A stretch of 36,603 nt of DNA from Paenirhodobacter hankyongi (GCF_003664585.1 NZ_RCHI01000025.1:1-36603), one strand, 5' to 3'. Positions 24,660-33,162 are shown, counted from the stretch's first letter. Numbers and translations: made by a program. Notes: a model not told the origin generated them from the sequence alone.

Positions 24660-25315
24660 GTCGTATCTCCTGTAGGGGCGCAGAGGTCCGGGTTGATGCA
24701 GCCTGCCGCGCGAAAGGGTTGAAGTCGATGATCCGGCACCCCCGCCGATGCCATGTCGCGCGCCAGACGGTCCAGCGCCGCGCCATCCAGAAGCCGGTCA
24801 TGGACCGTGGTGCGGATGTCGCAGGGCAGCCCGCTCGCCAGCACATGCGCAAGGCTGCGCCGGGCGCGCGGGCCCCCGCCCGGGGTGCGGGTGATGGGGT
24901 CGTAGTCGTCGAAGGCGGCCTTCACGTCGAAGCCGATCCAGTCGATCAGCGACAACACCTGCGCCAGCCGATCGGGGTAGGGGCCGGCCGAATGCAGCCC
25001 GATGCGGAATCCCATCGCGCGCACCGTGCGGATGGCATCGGGCAGCGCGGCCTGCAACGTCGGTTCGCCGCCCGAGAACACCACCGCATCCAGCAGCCCC
25101 CGGCGGGCCTCGAGAAACGCCAGAACCCCGGGCCAGGGGATCGTGCCCCCGGTCGCCGGAATCAGGTGCGGGTTGTGGCAATAGGCGCAGTCCCAAGGGC
25201 AGCCCTGACAGAACACGGTCGCCACCAGCTCCCCCGGCCAGTCGCAGGCCGACAGCCGGCTCAGGCCGCCCACCCGCAGCTCAGGCGGGCTCTGCAAAGA
25301 ACCGGCGTTCCGCAT
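24644..25315 (-). CDS. nrdG: NrdG, anaerobic ribonucleotide reductase activating enzyme
   Basis: A 223-residue radical SAM protein that abstracts hydrogen to make the glycyl radical of NrdD. The cluster motif CPWDCAYC (about 40-47, spacing C-x3-C-x2-C) is intact, as are VVFSGGEPTLQ (about 78-88) and the DVKAAFDDYDPITRTPGG region. The ATG at 25315 overlaps the small glycyl-radical gene by 35 bases; the homologous region begins at LRVGGLSR, so a later GTG inside the overlap is also conceivable. The 3' end overlaps the PCuAC gene. Length is usual for the family. Confidence 0.92.
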   Translation of the reverse strand: MRNAGSLQSPPELRVGGLSRLSACDWPGELVATVFCQGCPWDCAYCHNPHLIPATGGTIPWPGVLAFLEARRGLLDAVVFSGGEPTLQAALPDAIRTVRAMGFRIGLHSAGPYPDRLAQVLSLIDWIGFDVKAAFDDYDPITRTPGGGPRARRSLAHVLASGLPCDIRTTVHDRLLDGAALDRLARDMASAGVPDHRLQPFRAAGCINPDLCAPTGDTTCSRP

Positions 25316-25430
25316 GTTCGCCCTTCTTGCCCGCGTTGAACGAGGCGACCGGCCGGTGATAGCCCATCACCCGGGTCCAGACCTCGCAGGGCTGGCGTTC
25401 GGCCTCGGTCAGGGTGATTTCTTCCTGCAT
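25281..25430 (-). CDS. Separate glycyl-radical domain of anaerobic ribonucleotide reductase
   Basis: A 49-residue frame with the C-terminal NrdD signature TRVMGYHRPVASFNAGKKGE. The glycyl-radical residue would be Gly23. Cys15 (RQPCEVW) precedes it as in fused NrdD proteins. It starts at ATG 25430 with GGAG overlapping the nrdD stop, 7 bases away. It is in the same reading frame as nrdD: the order is TAG GAG AAA GAG ATG, so only one amber codon and three sense codons separate the two proteins. NrdD at 25440 ends right after its Cys-rich zinc motif and has no glycine loop of its own, so this piece is required for activity. Whether it works as a separate subunit or by read-through is unresolved. 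Confidence 0.85.
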   Translation of the reverse strand: MQEEITLTEAERQPCEVWTRVMGYHRPVASFNAGKKGEHAERRFFAEPA

Positions 25431-25439
25431 CTCTTTCTC

Positions 25440-27452
25440 CTATTCCGCGGCCAGTGCCAACCGCTTTGCCGCGAGCCTCTCGGCATCGCAAATCGGGCAG
25501 AAGGCGTGTTCGCCCTCAAGGTATCCGTGCACCGGGCAGATCGAGAATGTCGGCGTCACGGTGATATAGGGCAGGGCGAAGCGGCTCAGGGCACGCTGCA
25601 CCAGCTTGCGGCAGGCGGCGCCGGAGCTCAGCCGGGTGCCCATGTAGAGGTGCAGCACAGTGCCGCCGGTGTATTTGCGTTGCAGCGCGTCCTGCCGTTC
25701 CAGCGCCTCGAACGGGTCGTCGGTGAAGCCGACGGGAAGCTGGCTCGAATTGGTGTAATAGGGGTTGGAAGCGGTTCCGGCCTGAAGGATTCCGGGGAAG
25801 CGCTTGCGGTCTTCGCGCGCGAAACGGTAGGTCGCCCCCTCGGCCGGGGTGGCCTCCAGGTTGTACATGTGGCCCGTCTCTTCCTGATAGCGGACGATCC
25901 GGGCGCGGACGTGATCCAGCAGGCGCAGGGCGAAGGCATGGCCGCTTTCGGTGGTGATGTCTTCGCCATCGGCGGTGAAATTGCGGATCATTTCGTTGAC
26001 GCCGTTCACGCCAAGAGTGGAAAAATGGTTCCGCAGGGTGCCGAGGTAACGCTTCGTGAACGGGAAAAGCCCGTCGTCCATCAGCCGCTGCACCGTCTTG
26101 CGCTTCAGTTCCAGGCTGGTCCGGCCCAGGTCGAGCAACTGGTCGAGCCGCGCAAGCAGCCCCGCCTCGTCGCCCCGGAACAGATACCCCAGCCGCGCGC
26201 AATTCACCGTGACGACGCCGATCGACCCGGTCTGCTCGGCGCTGCCGAACAGGCCGTTGCCGCGTTTGAGCAACTCCGTCAGGTCGAGCTGCAACCGGCA
26301 GCACATAGACCGGATCATGTTCGGCTTCAGTTCGGAATTGATGAAGTTCTGGAAATAGGGCAGGCCGTATTTCGCGGTCATTGCGAACAGCCGCTCGGCA
26401 TTCTCGCTTTCCCAGGGGAAATCGGGGGCGATGTTGTAGGTCGGGATCGGGAAGGTGAAGACCCGCCCGCGCGAGTCGCCCCGTGACATCACCTCGATAT
26501 AGGCGCGGTTGATCAGGTCCATCTCGGGCTGAAGCTCGCCATAGGTGAAGGGCATCGCCACACTGCCGATCACCGGAACCTCGTCGCGCAGATCCTCTGG
26601 GCAGGTCCAGTCGAAGGTCAGGTTGGTGAAGGGCGTCTGCGTGCCCCAGCGGGAGGGCATGTTCAGGTTGTGGATCATCTCCTGCATGGATTGCACGATC
26701 TCGTCATAGCCGAGCCGGTCCTTGCGCACGAAGGGCGCCATATAGGTGTCGAAGGAGCTGAAGGCCTGCGCGCCCGCCCATTCGTTCTGCAGCGTGCCGA
26801 GGAAATTCACCACCTGCCCCATGGCGGACCGCAGGTGCCGCGGCGGGGCGCAGTCGATCTTGCCGGGGATGCCGTTGATCCCCTCGTTCAGCAGCATCCG
26901 CAGCGACCAGCCCGCGCAATAGCCCGCCAGCATGTCGAGATCGTGGATATGGATGTCGCCCGCCCGGTGCGCCGCGCCGACTTCGGGCGGGTAGACATGC
27001 GACAGCCAGTAATTCGCCACCACCTTGCCCGAAACGTTCAGGATCAGCCCGCCCAGAGAATAGCCCTGATTGGCGTTCGCATTCACCCGCCAGTCGGAAC
27101 GGTCGAGATATTCGTTGATCGAGGCCGCCATATCGACAAGGGTCCGCCGATCGGCCCGCGCCTGTCCGCGCTTTTCGCGATAGACGATATAGGCCCGCGC
27201 GGTCCCGGTATGCCCGGCCTGGATCAGCGCCTGTTCGACGATGTCCTGCACCTGTTCGACATCGGGCGCCTGCGCCCCATGCCGATGGGCGACGACGGTC
27301 AGGACGGAATCGGTCAGCCTCCCCGCCTCCGATGCGCCGAAGGCGCCGGTGGCGGCGCCCGCGCGGGCAATGGCGGCGCGGATGCGGCCGGGGTCGAAGG
27401 CGACCATGCGGCCGTCGCGCTTGACGATGAGGGCGGGGAGGGGCTGTGGCAT
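25440..27452 (-). CDS. nrdD: NrdD, anaerobic ribonucleoside-triphosphate reductase, large part without the Gly loop
   Basis: A 670-residue cytoplasmic enzyme that reduces NTPs to dNTPs without oxygen. Visible features are an N-terminal ATP-cone (VKRDGRMVAFDPGRIRAAI, about 10-28), the DIHIHDLDMLAGYCAGWSL block near 168-186, the catalytic Cys region SMCCRLQLDLTEL, and NGLFGSAEQTGSIGVVTVN. A zinc motif closes the protein: Cys639 and His642 (CPVHGY), Cys652 and Cys655 (CPIC). Normal NrdDs continue for about 50 more residues with the glycyl-radical loop; here a TAG stops translation and the loop is encoded by the next small gene, in frame. The start ATG at 27452 has only a weak ribosome site (GGACCC). 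Confidence 0.94.
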   Translation of the reverse strand: MPQPLPALIVKRDGRMVAFDPGRIRAAIARAGAATGAFGASEAGRLTDSVLTVVAHRHGAQAPDVEQVQDIVEQALIQAGHTGTARAYIVYREKRGQARADRRTLVDMAASINEYLDRSDWRVNANANQGYSLGGLILNVSGKVVANYWLSHVYPPEVGAAHRAGDIHIHDLDMLAGYCAGWSLRMLLNEGINGIPGKIDCAPPRHLRSAMGQVVNFLGTLQNEWAGAQAFSSFDTYMAPFVRKDRLGYDEIVQSMQEMIHNLNMPSRWGTQTPFTNLTFDWTCPEDLRDEVPVIGSVAMPFTYGELQPEMDLINRAYIEVMSRGDSRGRVFTFPIPTYNIAPDFPWESENAERLFAMTAKYGLPYFQNFINSELKPNMIRSMCCRLQLDLTELLKRGNGLFGSAEQTGSIGVVTVNCARLGYLFRGDEAGLLARLDQLLDLGRTSLELKRKTVQRLMDDGLFPFTKRYLGTLRNHFSTLGVNGVNEMIRNFTADGEDITTESGHAFALRLLDHVRARIVRYQEETGHMYNLEATPAEGATYRFAREDRKRFPGILQAGTASNPYYTNSSQLPVGFTDDPFEALERQDALQRKYTGGTVLHLYMGTRLSSGAACRKLVQRALSRFALPYITVTPTFSICPVHGYLEGEHAFCPICDAERLAAKRLALAAE

Positions 27453-27531
27453 CTTGGGTCCGGTATCTGGGGAAGGGGGCCGGGGCTGCGGGGAAATGGC
27501 GCGGCCCCGGCGGACGGGGGCGGTTTCGGGA

Positions 27532-27756
27532 TCAGTCGCGCGCCTCGTCGAGCAGGCTTCGGACCCAGAAACCTGCCGCGCAGGCGGCGGGCACGCCCAG
27601 GGGGACGGACAGGGTCACCGCCAGTTGCGGCGACATGGCATGCAGTCCCACGGCCTGCGACAACAGGCCGAGCATGAACAGGTTGATGGCCACCGCTCCC
27701 GCCGCGAAGACGTAAAGCAGCACGCCGAGCTTCCAGACCGGCCAGCGCCCTTCCAT
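27532..27756 (-). CDS. Small two-helix membrane protein, NnrT-like position
   Basis: A 74-residue protein with two hydrophobic segments (about 8-32 and 42-64) and a charged C-terminal tail RSLLDEARD. The ATG at 27756 was chosen because AAAGGAGG sits 5 bases before it; an upstream ATG at 27786 would bypass this site. It is the first gene of the leftward unit nrdD-nrdG-PCuAC-SCO and divergent from norC across the operator at 27810. Its size, two-helix layout and place next to nor recall the poorly known NnrT of Rhodobacter denitrification loci, but I cannot confirm homology from sequence alone. Confidence 0.65.
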   Translation of the reverse strand: MEGRWPVWKLGVLLYVFAAGAVAINLFMLGLLSQAVGLHAMSPQLAVTLSVPLGVPAACAAGFWVRSLLDEARD

Positions 27757-27809
27757 GAGGTCCTCCTTTGCCTGTGCGGCCACCATGCGCCGGCCATTCC
27801 CGCGCCGCC

Positions 27810-27823
27810 TTGACTTTCGTTAA
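27810..27823. promoter_or_regulatory. FNR/Dnr-type operator between norC and the nnrT-like/nrdD unit
   Basis: TTGACTTTCGTTAA has an FNR-like TTGAC left half and GTTAA right half (one change from GTCAA). CGCATG occurs exactly 30 bp from the centre on both sides, at 27844-27849 rightward and 27789-27784 leftward. Each can act as a -10 in the class II geometry seen elsewhere in the window. The half-sites are of the TTGAY kind, not the TTGYG kind of nirK and nos. Confidence 0.65.
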
Positions 27824-27886
27824 GACCCGCGCGGGCCGGATCGCGCATGTCTCGGGGGATCGAAACCGCTCCGGGAGAATCTCGCC

Positions 27887-28339
27887 ATGCGCGAAGTCCT
27901 GACGAAGAGCATGGCCCGCAACATCTTCTATGGTGGGTCCCTGTTCTTCATCGCCATATTCGTGGCGCTGTTCACGCAGAGCCACCTCTACATCACGAGC
28001 CGCTCCACAAATGTCGCGACGCTGACCCCCAGCGTCGCCGCGGGAAAGCACGTCTGGGAAAAGAAGGCCTGCATCAACTGTCACACCATTCTGGGCGAGG
28101 GTGCCTATTTCGCGCCCGAGCTTGGCAATGTGATGAAACGCTGGGGGGTGCAGGATGACCCGGAAATGGCGTTTGAAACGCTCAAGGGCTGGATGGAGTC
28201 GCAGCCTTCCGGCGTTCTGGGCCGCCGCCAGATGCCGCAATTCCACCTGACGGACCAGGAAATCCGCGAATTGACGGACTTCCTGCTGTGGACCGGCACA
28301 ATCAATACCCAGAACTGGCCGCCGAACGACGCCGGTTGA
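27887..28339 (+). CDS. norC: NorC, cytochrome c subunit of nitric oxide reductase
   Basis: A 150-residue membrane-anchored c-type cytochrome that feeds electrons to NorB in cNor, which reduces two NO to N2O. One membrane segment lies at about 14-34. The haem site is ACINCHTILG with Cys62, Cys65 and His66, and the distal Met is probably Met116 in GRRQMPQFHL. A GGGAGAAT ribosome site is about 10 bases before the ATG. It leads norCBQDEF, all rightward and closely spaced. Length is normal for the family. Confidence 0.96.
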   Translation: MREVLTKSMARNIFYGGSLFFIAIFVALFTQSHLYITSRSTNVATLTPSVAAGKHVWEKKACINCHTILGEGAYFAPELGNVMKRWGVQDDPEMAFETLKGWMESQPSGVLGRRQMPQFHLTDQEIRELTDFLLWTGTINTQNWPPNDAG

Positions 28340-28349
28340 GGAGAAAATC

Positions 28350-29723
28350 ATGAAGTATCAAACACAAAGGATTGCCCTCGCCTATATTTACGTCGCGCTT
28401 GCGCTGTTCGCGGTGCAGGTCACGATGGGGCTGGTGCTGGGCTATATCTATGTCGATCCGAACTTCCTGTCGGAAATCCTGCCGTTCAACATCGGCCGGA
28501 TGCTGCACACCAACGCGCTGATCGTTTGGTTGCTGACGGGCTTCTTTGGCGCGGCCTATTTCCTGATCCCCGAGGAGGCCGAGCATGAAATCCACTCGCC
28601 GCTTCTGGCCTATGTCCAGCTCGCGATCCTCGTCGCGGGCACGGCGGGGGCGGTGATCACCTATCTGTTCAACCTGTTCGAGGGCAATTTCCTGCTCGGC
28701 AAGCAGGGGCGTGAGTTCCTTGAACAGCCGACATGGGTCAAGGTGGGCATCGTCGTCGCGGCGCTGATCTTCCTTTACAACGTCACGATGACGATCCTGA
28801 AAGGGCGCAAGACGGTGATCTCCACCATCCTGCTGGTCGGGCTGTGGGGGTTGGCGTTGCTGTTCCTTTTCGCCTTCTACAACCCGCCGAACCTCGCGCT
28901 CGACAAGCAATACTGGTGGAACGTGGTCCATCTCTGGGTGGAAGGCGTGTGGGAACTGATCATGGCCTCGATCCTCGGCTTCCTGATGCTGAAGCTGACG
29001 GGGGTGGACCGCGAGGTGGTCGAGAAATGGCTTTATGTCATCGTCGCCACGGCGCTGTTCTCCGGCATCCTCGGCACCGGGCACCACTACTACTGGATCG
29101 GCATGCCGGCCTACTGGCAATGGGTGGGGTCGCTGTTCTCCTCCTTCGAGATCGTGCCGTTCTTCGGGATGATGGCCTTTGCCTTCGTCATGGTCTGGAA
29201 GGGGCGCCGCGACCATCCGAACAAGGCGGCGCTGCTGTGGTCGCTCGGCTGTGCCGTGCTGGCGTTCTTCGGCGCAGGGGTCTGGGGCTTCCTGCACACG
29301 CTGCACGGGGTGAACTACTATACCCACGGCACCCAGATCACCGCGGCGCATGGCCACCTCGCCTTCTTCGGGGCCTATGTCTGCGTCAACCTCGCGCTGT
29401 TCACCTATGCGATGCCGGTGCTCAAGGGGCGCGACCCCTACAATCAGGTGCTGATCATGGGGTCGTTCTGGCTGATGGCCGGGGGCATGCTGTTCATGAC
29501 CTTCGTGCTGACCTTCGCGGGCACGCTCCAGACCCATCTGCAACGCGTGTTGGGCGAGGGCTACATGGATGTGCAGGACCAGCTCGCGCTGTTCTACTGG
29601 ATGCGCTTCGGATCGGGCTTTGCGGTGGTGCTGGGGGCGTTCCTGTTCATCGGCGCGACGCTGATCCCCGGCCGGCGCGAGGTGATCGAACCCGGCCCGG
29701 TCGTCAGGCATGCGGCGGAGTAA
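28350..29723 (+). CDS. norB: NorB, catalytic subunit of nitric oxide reductase
   Basis: A 457-residue, twelve-helix haem-copper superfamily protein, the catalytic subunit of cNor. Low-spin haem and FeB ligands are recognisable: GRMLHTNALIVW near residue 53, WNVVHLWVEGVWELIMA with the conserved His and Glu near 200, GTGHHYYWIG near 250 and AAHGHLAFFGAY near 335. Unlike quinol-dependent qNor it lacks the long N-terminal extension, consistent with the separate NorC. GAGGAG precedes the ATG at 28350, ten bases after norC ends. An open frame on the opposite strand across norB is an artefact of codon bias. Confidence 0.97.
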   Translation: MKYQTQRIALAYIYVALALFAVQVTMGLVLGYIYVDPNFLSEILPFNIGRMLHTNALIVWLLTGFFGAAYFLIPEEAEHEIHSPLLAYVQLAILVAGTAGAVITYLFNLFEGNFLLGKQGREFLEQPTWVKVGIVVAALIFLYNVTMTILKGRKTVISTILLVGLWGLALLFLFAFYNPPNLALDKQYWWNVVHLWVEGVWELIMASILGFLMLKLTGVDREVVEKWLYVIVATALFSGILGTGHHYYWIGMPAYWQWVGSLFSSFEIVPFFGMMAFAFVMVWKGRRDHPNKAALLWSLGCAVLAFFGAGVWGFLHTLHGVNYYTHGTQITAAHGHLAFFGAYVCVNLALFTYAMPVLKGRDPYNQVLIMGSFWLMAGGMLFMTFVLTFAGTLQTHLQRVLGEGYMDVQDQLALFYWMRFGSGFAVVLGAFLFIGATLIPGRREVIEPGPVVRHAAE

Positions 29724-29727
29724 GGCC

Positions 29728-30528
29728 ATGGACGGAACCCTGATCGAAGGGGGCGCCGCCCCCTTCTACCTGCCGCAAGGCGACGAATGCGACGTTTTCG
29801 CCGCCGCCCATCGGGCGTGCCTGCCGCTGTTGCTGAAGGGGCCGACGGGCTGTGGCAAGACCCGCTTCGTCGCCCATATGGCGGCGCGGCTGGGGCGGGC
29901 CCTTCATACCGTGTCGTGCCACGATGACCTGTCAGCCGCTGACCTGATCGGGCGCTATCTGCTCAAGGGGGGCGAGACCGTCTGGGTGGACGGGCCTCTC
30001 ACCCGCGCCGTGCGGGAGGGAGCGATCTGCTACCTCGACGAAGTGGTCGAGGCGCGCAAGGATGTGGCCGTGGTGCTGCACCCGCTGACCGACGACCGCC
30101 GGATCCTGCCCATCGACCGCACGGGCGAGGAATTGCACGCCGGGCCGGGCTTCATGCTGGTGGCCTCCTACAACCCCGGCTATCAGAACATCCTGAAAAC
30201 CTTGAAGCCTTCAACCCGGCAACGGTTCGTCGCGCTCGAATTCGGTTTTCCCTCGCCGATGCTGGAATTGTCGGTCGTCTGCCGTGAAAGCGGTCTCGAC
30301 GAGGACCGTGCCCGGCTTCTGATCCGCATCGCGGGCAAGCTGCGCGGCCTGAAGGGGCAGGATCTGGATGAGGGCGTTTCCACCCGGCTGGTGGTCTATG
30401 CCGCTACGCTGATTGCGCGCGGCATGGGGTTTGACCGGGCGGTGGAGGTGGCGATGATCGAGCCGCTGACCGATGAGGCCGATGTGAAACGTGGCCTTGC
30501 CGATCTGGTCGCGGCGCTGGCGGGCTGA
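29728..30528 (+). CDS. norQ: NorQ, MoxR-type AAA+ ATPase for NO reductase activation
   Basis: A 266-residue cytoplasmic AAA+ ATPase of the MoxR/CbbQ/NorQ group. Walker A is GPTGCGKT (38-45), Walker B is AICYLDEVVEA (about 97-107), and sensor and arginine-finger regions include MLVASYNPGYQ (about 140) and KPSTRQRFVALEF (about 158). NorQ and NorD together insert the non-haem iron FeB into NorB. It starts 4 bases after norB stops and ends 1 base before norD starts. An in-frame ATG at 29710 lies in norB and lacks a better ribosome site. Confidence 0.95.
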   Translation: MDGTLIEGGAAPFYLPQGDECDVFAAAHRACLPLLLKGPTGCGKTRFVAHMAARLGRALHTVSCHDDLSAADLIGRYLLKGGETVWVDGPLTRAVREGAICYLDEVVEARKDVAVVLHPLTDDRRILPIDRTGEELHAGPGFMLVASYNPGYQNILKTLKPSTRQRFVALEFGFPSPMLELSVVCRESGLDEDRARLLIRIAGKLRGLKGQDLDEGVSTRLVVYAATLIARGMGFDRAVEVAMIEPLTDEADVKRGLADLVAALAG

Positions 30529-30529
30529 C

Positions 30530-32419
30530 ATGGTCGAGGTCATTCCCTGGGAACCGGAGGAGACCGTTGGCAAGCTCTGGCACCGGATTGCCGGGCGGCT
30601 CGATGGCGGGTGCGATTTCTCGGTCGCGAGGGTGACGCTTGAGGAAATGCGCGCCCGTGTTGCCGTGATGTTCCGCGGGCTTGGCGGTGACCCGTCCGTC
30701 GAGATCAAGGCGGTGGTCGCCGAGGAAAGCCGGCATCGGCTTGGCCTGCGCCGTCGGTTGGCGATGCCCGCCGAACATGTTGCCCGGGCCAGCTATGATG
30801 GCGAGGTCCTGCGCCTGCCCGCCGACCTCGCCGAGTTTCCAGAACGCGCCGGAAACGTTGGGCTCTATCTCTGGCTCGCGGCGATGGCGGCCCATGCGCC
30901 CGCGCCAGCGGCTTTGCCCGAAGACCCGCTCGCGGCCGATCTGGCGGCGATCAGCGCGGCACAGGACATGGTTTCCGCGACGCTCAGGGCCGCCCCTGGG
31001 CTGCATGCCCTCTGGCAGGGGCTGGTGGCGGCGCATCTTGCGTATCGCCCGCGCCCCGTGCGGGGAGGCGTCGAGGCGGATGTCGAGGCGTCGATCCGCC
31101 ATGCGCTGCTGGGAATGCGGGGCGCCGCGGCGCCTGTGGGGGCCGCGCCGCGGGGCTACCGGCCGTTCCGGCCCGTTCCGATGTGGCCCGACCTGCGGCA
31201 GGTGCGGTTCTCGGCCCGGTCCGAGGTGGAAAATCCGCCTGTCGGCGGGACGCCAGAGGAAGGCGGCGACGGCGCCGCCCGCAAGGCCCGCCGCCATGCC
31301 ACCGACCGCGTCGAACGCAAGGACAGCATCATCATCTACAAGTTCGAGGCCTTGCTGTCGTGGACGCAATTCCTCAACCTCAACCGCCGGGTCGAGGATG
31401 ACGATCTTGAGAACGCAAAGAAGGCGGCGCAGGATCAGGAGGAGATCGGTCTTGGCCAAATCTCGAAAATGCCGGCGACGAAGCTCAAGCTGCATCTCGA
31501 CCTCGCGCCGGAGGATGTCGACCGCGAGCGGATCGCGGATCGCATTACCTACCCAGAATGGGAGACCCGCTCGGGGCGCTATCTGCCCGATCACACCCGC
31601 GTTCTGGCTGCCCCGGTCACGCCCGGACCGGGGCAGACGGTCGTCTTCGACCCGGCGGCACAGCGGCGCATCCGCGCCGTCCGGCGCCGGTTCGAGGCCC
31701 TGCGCCCCGCGCGCCTCCTTTGCCCCGGCCAACCCGATGGTGAAGAACTGGACCTCGACGCTGCGCTGCGCGCGATGACCGATCTGCGTGCGACCGGGCA
31801 GGGCAGCGACCGGATCTGGCGCCAGTCCCGCCCCGAGCGGCGCGACCTGTCGGTGTCGATCCTGCTCGACGTGTCGCGGTCGACCGAATCCATGGTGACG
31901 GGGCGGCCCGTGATCGACATCGCACGCGAGGCGTTGACGGCCTTGGCATGGGGGCTTGATGCCTGCGGCGACCGGTTTGCAATCGACGGGTTTTCCTCGC
32001 TCCGCCGCGACAGGGTCTATCTGTATGGTTGCAAACGGTTCGATGAACCGATGGGCGCGGTGGTCGAAGCCCGCATCGCGGCATTGCGGCCGGGTTTCTA
32101 CACCCGGCTCGGGGCGGCGATCCGCCATGCCTCGGCGGGTCTTGCCCGGCAGGGAACGGGGCGGCGGCTGCTTCTGGTGCTGACCGACGGCAAGCCCAAC
32201 GACCTTGACCATTACGAGGGCCGCCACGGTATCGAGGACAGCGCCATGGCCGTGCGCGAGGCCCGCCGCGCGGGACACGCCGTCCACGGCATTACCATCG
32301 ACCGTGACAGCCAGGCCTGGTTCCCCCGCCTGTTCGGGCAGGGCGGGTTTTCGGTGATCCGCGACCCGGACAGGCTGGTAATGGCGCTGCCCGATATCTA
32401 CCGGCATCTGGTGGCGTGA
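30530..32419 (+). CDS. norD: NorD, von Willebrand factor A protein for NO reductase activation
   Basis: A 629-residue cytoplasmic partner of NorQ. The C-terminal third is a VWA domain with a complete MIDAS motif, LLDVSRSTES around 445-454, and LVLTDGKPND around 547-556. The N-terminal part is a helical NorD region with RKDSIIIYKFEALLSW near 263. The ATG at 30530 is one base after the norQ stop; a longer frame from 30491 lies inside norQ. The stop overlaps the norE start (GTGATG). Length fits NorD of Rhodobacter and Paracoccus. Confidence 0.94.
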   Translation: MVEVIPWEPEETVGKLWHRIAGRLDGGCDFSVARVTLEEMRARVAVMFRGLGGDPSVEIKAVVAEESRHRLGLRRRLAMPAEHVARASYDGEVLRLPADLAEFPERAGNVGLYLWLAAMAAHAPAPAALPEDPLAADLAAISAAQDMVSATLRAAPGLHALWQGLVAAHLAYRPRPVRGGVEADVEASIRHALLGMRGAAAPVGAAPRGYRPFRPVPMWPDLRQVRFSARSEVENPPVGGTPEEGGDGAARKARRHATDRVERKDSIIIYKFEALLSWTQFLNLNRRVEDDDLENAKKAAQDQEEIGLGQISKMPATKLKLHLDLAPEDVDRERIADRITYPEWETRSGRYLPDHTRVLAAPVTPGPGQTVVFDPAAQRRIRAVRRRFEALRPARLLCPGQPDGEELDLDAALRAMTDLRATGQGSDRIWRQSRPERRDLSVSILLDVSRSTESMVTGRPVIDIAREALTALAWGLDACGDRFAIDGFSSLRRDRVYLYGCKRFDEPMGAVVEARIAALRPGFYTRLGAAIRHASAGLARQGTGRRLLLVLTDGKPNDLDHYEGRHGIEDSAMAVREARRAGHAVHGITIDRDSQAWFPRLFGQGGFSVIRDPDRLVMALPDIYRHLVA

Positions 32420-32934
32420 TGCGGATCGACGATCTTCCGGGCGAATTGCTGATGTGGGTGCTGATCGGGTCCGAAGTGGCGGTTTTCGCCGCCGGGATCA
32501 CGGTGATGGAGGCGGTGCGGCTGACCGATCCTGCCGGTTTCGCTACGGCGCAGGGGATGCTGGACGGCCGCATGGCAACACTGAACACCGCGCTTCTGGT
32601 GACGTCGGGGCTGTTCGCCGCGCGGGCCGAACGCGATGGCGGAAGAGCCGGGCTTTTGCTCGCGGCGCTTGGCGGGGTGGCGTTTCTGGCGGTGAAGATC
32701 GCCGAATACACCGCCGATGCGGCACGCGGGGTCACGATGGAGGCCCATCCGTTCTTCACCTTCTACTACCTGCTGACCGGATTCCATGCGGCCCATGTGA
32801 TCGCGGGGGTCGTCGTGCTTGTGCTGGTGGCGATCCGGCCCCGGCGCGACACGGCGCAGGCGGCGGCGATGTTCTGGCACATGGTCGATCTGGTCTGGGT
32901 GCTGTTGCTGGCGCCCGTGTATCTGCTGGGGTAG
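32419..32934 (+). CDS. norE: NorE, cytochrome oxidase subunit III-like membrane protein
   Basis: A protein of about 171 residues with five hydrophobic segments, similar to subunit III of haem-copper oxidases (ELLMWVLIGSEVAVFAAG, then FFTFYYLLTGFHAAHVIAG and MFWHMVDLVWVLLLAPVY). NorE and NorF are accessory to NO reductase; loss lowers activity but they are not in the purified enzyme. GTG at 32416 or ATG at 32419 may start; both overlap the norD stop. norF starts 3 bases after the norE stop. Confidence 0.92.
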   Translation: MRIDDLPGELLMWVLIGSEVAVFAAGITVMEAVRLTDPAGFATAQGMLDGRMATLNTALLVTSGLFAARAERDGGRAGLLLAALGGVAFLAVKIAEYTADAARGVTMEAHPFFTFYYLLTGFHAAHVIAGVVVLVLVAIRPRRDTAQAAAMFWHMVDLVWVLLLAPVYLLG

Positions 32935-32937
32935 GGA

Positions 32938-33162
32938 ATGGATCCGCTGACGCGAAACTGGCTGTGGTTGCTGGCGCTGATCGGGGCGACGGTGGCGCTT
33001 GCGGGCTGGCCCGCGGCGCTGCTGGCGGTGGCGTTCCTCAAGGCGGTGGCGATCCTGAACGGGTTCCTGCACCTGACGCGGGCCTCCGGCTGGCTGACGG
33101 CCTTCGCGGTTCCGCTCGGGCTTTGGCTTGCTGCGATCTGGGCGCTGCATGCGGTGGGCTAA
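32938..33162 (+). CDS. norF: NorF, small membrane accessory protein of NO reductase
   Basis: A 74-residue protein with two to three hydrophobic stretches and the core AFLKAVAILNGFLHLTRA (about 32-49), which resembles the cytochrome oxidase subunit IV-like fold of NorF. It starts 3 bases after norE and is the last nor gene. Its stop overlaps that of the opposing Crp/Fnr gene by 4 bases, and no terminator hairpin is seen between them. Confidence 0.88.
   Translation: MDPLTRNWLWLLALIGATVALAGWPAALLAVAFLKAVAILNGFLHLTRASGWLTAFAVPLGLWLAAIWALHAVG

Noticed and set aside
28302-29729. A 475-residue frame antisense to norB
   Set aside because: norB is unambiguous and the opposite frame is low-complexity, rich in Gln, His, Arg and Asp, typical of a shadow frame.
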